NCBI GenBank assembly: GCA_949316495.1 | Contig: OX439007.1 | Location: 11,691,479-11,755,478 of the forward strand | Source: Amphiduros pacificus | Taxonomy: Eukaryota > Annelida > Polychaeta > Phyllodocida > Hesionidae | Direction: 5' to 3' | Length of the DNA stretch: 64,000 nucleotides | Shown here: in pieces, positions 25,583 through 37,600 of the stretch | Position numbering within the stretch: the stretch's first letter is position 1 | How the letters are laid out: each line of letters opens with the position of its first letter | Translations under genes and position numbers: made by a program | Notes under the pieces: generated by a model | Database searches by the model: none | What the model saw: only the letters and a program-made list of their open reading frames with translations | Told to the model about the DNA's origin: nothing

Positions 25583-25674
25583 TTAAGACTCATGGTTGTT
25601 GTTTTACCAGTAATTCTGACCTGTCCAAGATATACTGAGGTATATTACATTTGACCTACATCATGCTCTTACAG

Positions 25675-28600
25675 GAAATGAATACGAAACCTGACGATAA
25701 GAAATCACTTGAAGAAGTGGATAAACTACAAGATATATCTGATGAAGAGATAGATAGGGACAGAAAAAAATCTCATCAGGGTGCAGAAATAGAGAAAGAT
25801 TCTGATATCTTTCTGACAGTTCCTGAGCAGATAGAGAGTGATGGAGTGAGGAAGATGCTAAAGCAGCTGCCGAGGACGACTCAGGTGCTGTACAAGCAGC
25901 TGAGGCCAGACCATATCAAGCAGCTGTGGCAGCGCGTGGAGGAGCTACCCAATGGCGTGCGAGAGTGGCGCGAGACACGGGGCCAAACGATAGAGGCCCT
26001 CGCCGCGAGGGGGCTCGCCCCACACGGGAATGGAGTCCTTGCTCTTGTGAGGCCCTCTACTTGCTTGTTTCCGTTTTTTCTACCTACCTTAGTTCAAACC
26101 AGTTACCCTAAAGTTTTTTTGTGACTTCTAGGTGAAAAGAGATAATTTCCATTCTCGTTATATTTGATCATTTTTAACAAAAAATAAACAAATAAAATAA
26201 AAATATACCGGTTGTCCTACTTTTTAAGGGCATGTTGGAAACAAGGTAATTTTTTTTTTTGGTGTTGTGAACATTCTATACATTGTTATTGCTAGTCTTA
26301 ATACTATATTTCATTCTTAATTGCTTTTTCAGAAGAACTACCAGGATCTTCTGACACTGACGTATTTACCTGCTGAAGGAATCTGTATGGTACAGAAAGA
26401 TTTTAATCTCATCAGCACTTAACCTACATACGTCTCTAAATTGTGAACACTTTACTGTTCTTGTATTTGAAAATATTTGATGAGATTCTGAAGAGGACTC
26501 TAAGAATATGTTAGATTGATAACATGGTATGAATATTATCAGCAATAGAATAATGTTATGCAGGCATGTGATGATGTGTCAGTGTTATGCAGGCATGTGA
26601 TGGTGTGTCAGTGTTATGCAGACATGTGATGATGCCTCAGTGTTATGCAGGCATGTGATGATGTGTCAGTGTTATGCAGGCATGTGATGATGTGTCAGTG
26701 TTATGCAGGCATGTGATGATGTGTCAGTGTTATGCAGGCATGTGATGATGTGTCAGTGTTATGCAGGCATGTGATGATGTGTCAGTGTTATGCAGGCATG
26801 TGACGATGTGTCAGTGTTATGCAGGCATGTGATGATGTGTCAGTGTTATGCAGGCATGTGATGATGTGTCAGTGTTATGCAGGCATGTGATGATGTGTCA
26901 GTGTTATGCAGGCATGTGATGATGTGTCAGTGTTATGCAGGCATGTGATGATGTGTCAGTGTTATGCAGGCATGTGATGGTGTGTCAGTGTTATGCAGAC
27001 ATGTGATGATGTGTCAGTGTTATGCAGGCATGTGATGATGTGTCAGTGTTATGCAGGCATGTGATGATGTGTCAGTGTTATGCAGACATGTGATGATGTG
27101 TCAATGTTATGCAGGCATGTGATGATGTGTCAGTGTTATGCAGGCATGTGATGGTGTGTCAGTGTTATGCAGGCATGTGATGATGCCTCAGTGTTATGCA
27201 GGCATGTGATGATGTGTCAGTGTTATGCAGGCATGTGATGATGTGTCAGTGTTATGCAGGCATGTGATGATGTGTCAGTGTTATGCAGGCATGTGATGAT
27301 GTGTCAATGTTATGCAGGCATGTGATGATGTGTCAATGTTATGCAGACATGTGATGATGTGTCAGTGATATGCAGGCATGTGATGATGTGTCAGTGTTAT
27401 GCAGGCATGTGCTGGTATGTCATTGTTATGCAAGCATGTGATGATGACTTGTTATTGTGCAGGCATGTGATGATGTGTCAGTGTTATGCAGACATGTGAT
27501 GATGTGTCAGTGTTATGCAGGCATGTGACGATGTGTCAGTGTTATGCAGACATGTGATGATGTGTCAGTGTTATGCAGGCATGTGATGATGTGTCAGTGT
27601 TATGCAGGCATGTGATGATGTGTCAATGTTATGCAGGCATGTGATGATGTGTCAATGTTATGCAGACATGTGATGATGTGTCAGTGATATGCAGGCATGT
27701 GATGATGTGTCAGTGTTATGCAGGCATATGATGATGTGTCAGTGTTATGCAGGCATGTGCTGGTATGTCATTGTTATGCAAGCATGTGATGATGACTTGT
27801 TATTGTGCAGGCATGTGATGGTATGTCAGTGTTATGCAGACATGTGATGATGTGTCAGTGTTATGCAGGCATGTGATGATGTGTCAGTGCTACGCAGGCA
27901 TGTGATGATGTGTCAGTGTTATGCAGGCATGTGATGATGTGTCAGTGTTATGCAGGCATGTGATGATGTGTCAGTGATATGCAGGCATGTGATGATGTGT
28001 CAGTGTTATGCAGGCATGTGATGATGTGTCATTGTTATGCAAGCATGTGATGATGTGTCAGTGCTATGCAGGCATGTGATGATGTGTCAGTGTTATGCAG
28101 GCATGTGATGATGTGTCAGTGTTATGCAGGCATATGATGATGTGTCAGTGTTATGCAGGCATGTGATGATGTGTCAGTGTTATGCAGGCATGTGATGATG
28201 TGTCAGTGTTATGCAGGCATGTGATGATGTGTCAGTGTTATGCAGGCATGTGATGGTATGTCAGTGTTATGCAGGCATGTGATGGTATGTCAGTGTTATG
28301 CAGGCATGTGATGATGACTTGTTATTGTGCAGGCATGTGATGGTATGTCAGTGTTATGCAGGCATGTGATGGTATGTCAGTGTTATGCAGGCATGTGATG
28401 GTATGTCAGTGTTATGTAGGCATGTGATGATGTGTCAGTGTTATGCAGGCATGTGATGATGTGTCAGTGTTATGCAAGCATGTGATGATGACTTGTTATT
28501 GTACAGGCATGTGATGATGTTGATTTGTCAAGCGTCAAGGACTGGATAGAGCATGTGATGTCAAGAAAACATGCAAAGGTATTGCCTTTTTTAAAAATAT

Positions 28601-31600
28601 AATTTAGATTGATGTTTAAGTATTATTTGCAAAGAAGAAAGATCTTGTTTTGAAGTTATAATTTTCAGTTTTTGCCTACAAATGTGAATTTGGCTGAGAA
28701 AACATCTCATGATAGCTTGAACAAGATAAATGTTTATCAGTTAACTTATTTCTTAGTAAAAAAGATACTGTTATACAATATGGCATTGTTTCACACTTAT
28801 CTTTCACGGTGGGTTCATCTTATTGTGTGACAGTGTGATTCACCTTATTGTGTAATAATGAAGTAGCCCTTATTGTGTGATAATGAAGTAGCCCTTATTG
28901 TGTGATAATGAAGTAGCCCTTATTTTGAGATAGTGAAGTAGCCCTTGTTGTGTGATAGTGAAGTAGCCCTTATTGTGTGGTAATGAAGTAGCCCTTATTT
29001 TGTGATAGTGAAGTAACCCTTATTTTGAGATAGTGAAGTAGCCCTTATTTTGTGACAGTGAAGTAGCCCTTATTTTGTGACAGTGAAGTAGCCCTTATTT
29101 TGAGATAGTGAAGTAGCCCTTATTTTGTGATAGTGAAGTAGCCCTTATTGTGTGATAGTGAAGTAGCCCTTATTGTGTGATAATGAAGTAGCCCTTATTT
29201 TGAGATAGTGAAGTAGCCCTTATTTTGAGATAGTGAAGTAGCCCTTATTTTGTGACAGTGAAGTAGCCCTTATTTTGTGACAGTGAAGTAGCCCTTATTT
29301 TGTGACAGTGAAGTAGCCCTTATTTTGTGATAGTGAAGTAGCCCTTATTTTGTGATAGTGAAGTAGCCCTTATTTTGAGATAGTGAAGTAGCCCTTATTT
29401 TGTGATAGTGAAGTAGCCCTTAATGTGTGATAAACGGTAAGACCTCATTGTTTGGGAGCAGGTTATGGGTTTTGTTTTGAAAGTGGGGTATGTCTTATTG
29501 TGTGATAATAAAGTAGCCCTTATTTTGTGATAGAGGTTAAGGCCTCATTGTTTGGGAGTGGGGAACGAACACCTTGTTGTTTGAGAGTGAGTTATGGGTT
29601 TTGTTTTGAGAGTGGGGTATGCCTTATTGTGTGATCGGGTATGTTGTATTGTTTGAAAGTTTAGCAGCCCTTATTGTATGAAAGTGGGCAATGCCTTATT
29701 GTATAATAGTATAATAGTCCATATTATGTGATAGTAGTGTATTGTTGGATACTGGGGACTCCTTAATGTGAGAATGTGAGAATGTTGGGCTTCTCTTCCA
29801 AGCTGTGATTTTCTAATTCTTTTATTTTCTTATTTAGACAAAATATTAAACGAATGAATTGCAGCTGCAATTTTGAAGTCTGCACGATATATATACCACC
29901 TGTCAGCTTCAGCTTATTGCATTGCACTATTTTTTTCATCGATCAATTTCTAAGTATTGTCTTATTGCAATATTTCATTTAAATTTGATTTTGGGTATAA
30001 TTTTGTGTCCATTGTATGGAAAGTGCATAGACCTATTATGTTGATTTACATGTTTATATTGCATTTGTGGAATGGTACACTTTGAATGTTGGTAGGCTTG
30101 TGAGAGTTTGCTTGTCAATGAGGACACGTCCAGCTTCATGACAGACATCCTCCAACTAGTACCAATGCAGTACAACAAGAAAGGTGAGCCCAGAACCAAA
30201 CTACCTGAATTCAGGGTTTTTTTGTTCAAATGTGAAATTCAAAATGGTCTGAACTCATTCTGAAACATCCAAAAATGACATTTATGAAAAGTGCATTTTC
30301 AGGTTAATTTTTAAGGGTTTCAAGTTTTTTACTGAATGCTGACTTTCATCACTGAACTATAAACAGGAAGAAAAGAAGGCTCCAGAGGAGACGGTACCTT
30401 ACCACACAATGGCTATATTGTGCTCCTGTGTATGTTGTAGTTGCAGCCGTTCTCAATGAGAGTGAGCTGAGAGGTCGACACCAGAGAATCCCGACAAGAA
30501 AACTTCCAGCCAAAAAAATCAGTTCGGAAGCAAAGGAACCTTCCAAAGAAATGTAAGTACGATCAGGACACTACTGCTTTGTAATGTAAATATCTATTTC
30601 AAAGAGAATTCTGCAGGTTTGATAATGTTAAAGCTAATTAGAGTTAGGTATGTAATTAGTTTTAGCACAATTTTATTCTTGTGAATTTGATATTGTTTTG
30701 GATGATCTTGGTTTTCAGGGAAGCATATAATGTACCTACCCTGGGAGAGGTTATCAAAGCATTGTTATCACTAGGGGCAGCACAGGTAGGTACACCGCTG
30801 GGGAGAATAGGTACACCGCTGGGGAGAATAGGTACACCCCTGGGGAGAATAGGTACACCCCTGGGGAGAATAGGTACACCCCTGGGGAGAATAGGTACAC
30901 CCCTGGGGAGAATAGGAACACCCCTGGGGAGAATAGGTACACCACTGGGGAGGACATTGGGATGTTGTCACGAGGGGCAGGACAGGTAGGTACACCACCG
31001 GGGAGAATAGGTACACCCCAGGGGAGAATAGGTACACCACTGGGGAGGAGATTGGGATGTTGTCACTAGGGGCAGGACAGGTAGGTACACCCCTGGGGAG
31101 GACATTGGGATGTTGTCACTAGGGGCAGGACAGGTAGGTACACCCCTGGGGAGAATAGGTACACCGCTGGGGAGGACATTGGGATGTTGTCACTAGGGGC
31201 AGGACAGGTAGGTACACCACTGGGGAGGACACTGGGATGTTGTCACTAGGGGCAGGACAGGTAGGTACACCACTGGGGAGGACATTGGGATGTTGTCACT
31301 AGGGGCAGGACAGGTAGGTACACCCCTGGGGAGAATAGGTACACCGCTGGGGAGGACATTGGGATGTTGTCACTAGGGGCAGGACAGGTAGGTACACCAC
31401 TGGGGAGGACACTGGGATGTTGTCACTAGGGGCAGGACAGGTAGGTACACCACTGGGGAGGACACTGGGATGTTGTCACTAGGGGCAGGACAGGTAGGTA
31501 CACCACTGGGGAGGACATTGGGATGTTGTCACTAGGGGCAGGACAGGTAGGTACACCACTGGGGAGGACACTGGGATGTTGTCACTAGGGGCAGGACAGG

Positions 31601-34600
31601 TAGGTACAGCACTGGGGAGGACATTGGGATGTTGTCACTAGGGGCAGGACAGGTAGTTATACCACTGGGGAGGACATTGGGATGTTGTCACTAGGGGCAT
31701 GACAGGTAGGTACACCACTGGGGAGAATAGGTACACCACTGGGGAGGAGATCGGGACATTGTCACTAGGGGCAGGACAGGTAGGTACACCACTGAGGAGA
31801 ATAGGTACACCGCTGGGGAGAATAGGTACACCCCTGGGGAGAATAGGTACACCCCTGGGGAGAATAGGTACACCCCTGGGGAGGAGATCCGGACATTGTC
31901 ACTAGGGGCAGGACAGGTAAGTAAACTCTTGGACGGCGAAATATCAACAGGGTCCAGCTAGATTTTGGGGGTCCACATCAGAGTTGAACCTTGAAATGGA
32001 TACCAAAGTATTTTACCATTAAGGTTAACACAAGAATTGGTGATCACTGAACCTAGGGTTGGACCCTGAAATGTAATATTTAAATTAATGGGTTGAAATT
32101 GGAACTGAAACCTGACCGAATTTACAGTATTACTCTTGTATTTGAATTGTACTCGATTGATATAAGAATTGGCTGGCTTTTAAGAGTTAACCCTCATCAT
32201 TCATTTGTGTGAGTTTCATTGCAAAATTTTGGGATCCAAATTGGTATTCATGAACTCATTTTTTTTCTTTTCATGTCTGAACTTTCAATATCATCAGTGT
32301 TTTTTAAGAATATTGTAGCAAAAGACAACTAATCTCTTTTATCAGTATTTTTATCAGTATGAATATATATATATATATATTTTAAAGGAGGTCAATATAT
32401 TTATGACCCAGGTTAGGAGAGAGCACATTGAGCAGCTGACTGTCCGAGTACAGAGACGGTATGAGGCCTTCAAGAAAGCTGAGGTCCACCTCCACAGATA
32501 TCAAAACCAACAGTACACTCCCAACTTCTGCCAGGTACGCAACCTTCCTGCTCAGCAAGGTCATAGCTGCGGCAACTACATTTGCTGACCTTGCTTTTTC
32601 CTTTAAAAAAATTAAAGTTAAGTGATTGACAAAATGATTATATGTATTGATATATTTGTTCTTGATGGATTGTAAGCTGTGCTGATGATGTCAACTCATG
32701 CAGTAAATGGGGGAAATTTTCTGTCATTCTGTCTGTCCACCAAACTTGATCTTTTCTGATCAAAGTTCTAAAAAATGAGGTATTGCCAGGAGATGAATTC
32801 TATCAATTTTCTAAGAGGTTTAGATTATTTTCTATTTTTTATGATTTAAAATTTTTTTTTATGACAAATAGTGAATTGTCTCTCAAATGCATAGACACCT
32901 GGAACATCCAGTGCCTCAATTTGCTAATCTAAATATGGCCTCAATTTGAGACATCTGTAGAAAAGCAAAGTGGGGGTGATGGAGTCAGTACAACATGTAT
33001 TTAAAAGCAAAGCTTGGCCCAGCTCCCAGGCCTTGGGCTGATGTTAATTTGATGCTGAAATGTTTTAGATATGTAATGAGATCAGCCTGGAGTTTGAGCA
33101 GCATCTTCGAGGCACGGATCACAGAATGGTGAGTTACATCATATGCTGGCAATTTCTACAGATTTGTTTATTAATTACGAACAGTTTACTCAGTGAAATC
33201 ACATTGTCAAATATGTTTATATTTTTTTTAAAGTAATATCAACAATTGCAATTAGAATTACCATGTCATGATAAGATTGATCTTTTGCATTTTTTAAATA
33301 TAAATATCATTCCAGGAAATAACTTAATAACTTGTATCTTATTGCCATGCCATATTTTGCAGTCATGCCATATTTGACAATCATGCCATATTTGGCAGTC
33401 ATGCAATATTTGGCAGTCATGCCATATTTGACAGTCATGCCATATTTGACAGTCATGCCATATTTGACAGTCATGCCATATTTGACAGTCATGCCATATT
33501 TGACAGTCATGCCATATTTGACAGTCATGCCATATTGACAGTCATGCCATATTTGACAGTCATGCCATATTTGGCAGTCATGCCATATTTGACAGTCATG
33601 CCATATTTGACAGTCATGCCATATTTGACAGTCATGCCATATTTGGCAGTCATGCCATATTTGACAGTCATGCCATATTTGACAGTCATGCCATATTTGG
33701 CAGTCATACCATATTTGGAAGGTATACCATATTTGGCAGGTATATCATATTTGGCATGCATATCTTTTTTGACAGAAATAAGTCCTTTGACAGGCTTTCC
33801 TTATTTAATAGGCCTAACTTTTTTAACAGGCAAATCTTGCCCTATTTGACAATTATATCTTATTTAATGGGCCATTTTGTGTTCTTATGATTGTTAACAT
33901 CTTATATTGATTTTGTAAATCATATATCCAGTCAAAGAGATTATTTTTACCATTTTGAGGCACTGAATAATCTACATGTAAATGGTTGATGTACCTTTAA
34001 GCCACCATTCATTCATTCTTTAATGTGCCTAACTTATTTAATTTGAGAGGTTTACCTTATTGGACAGGACTATTATTATTATCATTATATTGTATATAGT
34101 TTGACAGGTATACCCTCTCAGTTAGACATACCTTATTAGACAGGCCTATCTTATTTGACAGACCTATCTTATTTGACAGGTGTCTATCTTATTTGACAGA
34201 CCAATCTTATTTGACAGACCTATCTTATTTGACAGACCAATCTTATTTTACAAGCTTATTTGACTTATTTAACAGACCTATCTTATTTGACAGACCAATC
34301 TTATTTGACAAGCTTATTTGACTTATTTAACAGACCTAGCTTATTTGACAGGCCTATCTTATTTGACAAACTGATCTTATTTGGCAGGTCTATCTTATTT
34401 GACAGACCAATCTTATTTGACAGACCAATCTTATTTGACAGACCTATCTTATTTGACAGGCCTATCTTATTTGACAGGCCTATCTTATTTGGCAGACCAA
34501 TCTCATTTGACAAGCTTATTTGACTTATTTGACAGGCCTATCTTATTTGACAGACCGATCTTATTTGACAGACCGATCTTATTTGACAAACCAATCTTAT

Positions 34601-37600
34601 TTGACAGACCAATCTTACTTGACAGACCTATATTATTTGACAAGCATATCTTATTTGACAGGCATATCTTATTTGACAGACCAATCTTATTTGACAGACC
34701 AATCTTATTTAACAAGCTTATTTGACTTATTTAACAGACCTATCTTATAAGACAGGTGTATCTTATTTGACAGACCAATCTTATTTGACAAGCGTATCTT
34801 ATTTGACAGACCTATCTTATTTGACATACCAATCTTATTTGATAGACCAATCTTATTTGACAAACCAATCTTATTTGACAGACCAATCTTATTTGACAGA
34901 CCTATATTATTTGACAAGCGTATCTTATTTGACAGGCATATCTTATTTGACAGACCTATCTTATTTGACAGACCAATCTTATTAGACAGACCAATCTTAC
35001 TTGACAGACCTATATTATTTGACAAGCATATCTTATTTGACAGGCATATCTTATTTGACAGACCTATCTTATTTGACAGACCAATCTTATTTAACAAGCT
35101 TATTTGACTTATTTAACAGACCTATCTTATAAGACAGGTGTATCTTATTTGACAGACCAATCTTATTTGACAAGCGTATCTTATTTGACAGACCTATCTT
35201 ATTTGACAGACCAATCTTATTTGACATACCAATCTTATTTGATAGACCAATCTTATTTGACAAACCAATCTTATTTGACAGACCAATCTTATTTGACAGA
35301 CCTATATTATTTGACAAGCGTATCTTATTTGACAGGCATATCTTATTTGACAGACCTATCTTATTTGACAGACCAATCTTATTAGACAGGTGTGTCTTAT
35401 TAGACAGGTGTATCTTATTTGACAGGTGTATCTTAATTAACAGACCTATCTTATTTGACAGACCTATCTTATTTGACAGACCAATCTTATTTGACAGACC
35501 TATCTTATTTGACAGACCAATCTTATTTGACAAACCTATCTTATTTGACAGACCTATCTTATTTGACAGATCAATCTTATTTGACAAGCGTATCTTATTT
35601 AACAGACCTATCTTATTAGACAGGCCTATTTTATTCGACAGACCGATTTTATTTGACAGGCGTATCTTCGGAAACAGCTGCAACTAGGCCCACAGATCTT
35701 CCAGGAGTTGTACAGTGACGTGCTTATTCCAGGGGTTAATACTCAAAGTAGGACATCTATTTTACATTTAACAGAAAGCAATGTATAGATTGGACTTTGC
35801 ATAAGTTGTTGCTTTCACTTTGGCTTGTTTATACAGTTTATACAGTTTATACAGTTTATACAGTTTATACATTATATGTAAAGATGCTTTCCATTGTGTG
35901 AATGTCATTTATTACTCCATTTTAACCCAGGAGGAAGTCTACTTGCAATTGACACTATAAAGATAAAGGATCATCAACCAAAGGTACAGAAAAATGTTAC
36001 TATCAATAATTATATATAGTCAATTCCCCAACCCTTTGTATTTTACAGAATCTCCCTACTGAGGTAAGTATGGATTCCCCAATCCCTTGTAAAAGTTGCA
36101 TCTTAGAGAAGCTCCCTACAGTAGTAATTATTAACCCCCCAATCCCTTGTATCTTAGAAGATATGCAATTAAATTTAATGTATGGTATTATTTTACTCTA
36201 ATAATCTACACAAAGTTTAAGTCTGTGCAAATGGTGTTTCAGGCAATATACATGATCAGTGTTATTTGGGCTGGGGAACATCTTAACTACAGGTGCCAGG
36301 TGAGTCATACTCCAGTACGTGATGATTAGTGTGGTGTGGGATGAGGAGCATCTTAACTACAGGTGCCAGGTGAGTCATACTCCAGTACATGATGATTAAT
36401 GTGGTGTGAGATAGGGAACATCTTAATTAAAGGTGCCAGGTGAGTCATACTCTAGCACATGATGATTAGTGTGGTGTGGGATGGGGAACATCTTAACTAC
36501 AGGTGCCAGGTGAGTCATACTCTAGCACATGATGATTAGTGTGGTTTGGGATGGGGAGCATCTTAACTACAGGTGCCAGGTGAGTCATAGTCTGGTACAT
36601 GATGATAAGTGTACTGTGGGATGGGGAACATCTTAACTACAGGTGCCAGGTGAGTCATAGTCTAGCACATGATTATTAGTGTGGTGTGGGATGGGAACAT
36701 CTTAACTAAAGGTGCCAGGTGAGTCATAGTCTGGTACATGATGATTAGTGAGTCATACTCTAGTACATGATGATTAGTGTAGTGTGAGATGGGGAGCAAC
36801 TTCAAGTGCCAGGTGAGTCATAATGTATGATTAGGTTAGTTGTGGTTAATTGTAGATATGCATATCATCTTTGTGCACTGACCTTGTGTATACAGGTGAT
36901 TGTCTTGTCTGTGACTGAGGTGATACTTTCCTACTGTCCTGTCTGTCTGTCCATTTAGTGCCACCATTTAGTGCCACCATTTAGTGCCATCATTTAGTGC
37001 CACCATTTAGTGTCATCATTTAGTGCCACCATTTAGTGCCATCATTTAGTGCCACCATTTAGTGCCATCATTTAGTGCCATTTAATGATCCATATTCAGT
37101 AGTTATTCCAGGTAGAGCAATCATTGTTTAATTAAGAGACCATAACGGATGGAGCTGTCATTTTTGGCTGGATGATGCAAATTGATTAAAAATGATGTTG
37201 ATGAACTTCACGCTTTTGTGAGCATTCACTATTCAGTGGCTACAATTCATAGAACAGACATTATTGGGTGGATGATAAATCTTGATGACTGGTTGGTTTA
37301 TGATTCATCTTAATAAATGGTATCGGTTCACATAAGTGCACAGTCAAGCCTCTATAAACATTTTATTTTCAAACTAGATTTTTTACTAGAATTTCTCCAA
37401 CTGGTGAGTACAGGATGAATTTTAATCTTTGTAATATGGGGATTGAGTGAAAGGAGGCGACTGACAAAACCCTACTGTGTTGTGTTGTTATGATTTATCT
37501 AAGTTGAGAAAAACCAACTGGCTTTGACCTTATATTTTATTTGCATATGATATTTGCCTGTGATATTTACTCCTTAAGAGGGTCTCAGTGATACAGAATT

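Noticed and set aside
26561-28506. CRISPR-like regular repeats
   Set aside because: Units are directly tandem with no unique spacers, in an intron of an animal gene.
34260-35683. Long repeat proteins (for example LSNKIGLSNKIG) on the minus strand
   Set aside because: Same artefact of an 18-bp intronic array; no start context, splice sites or codon bias.
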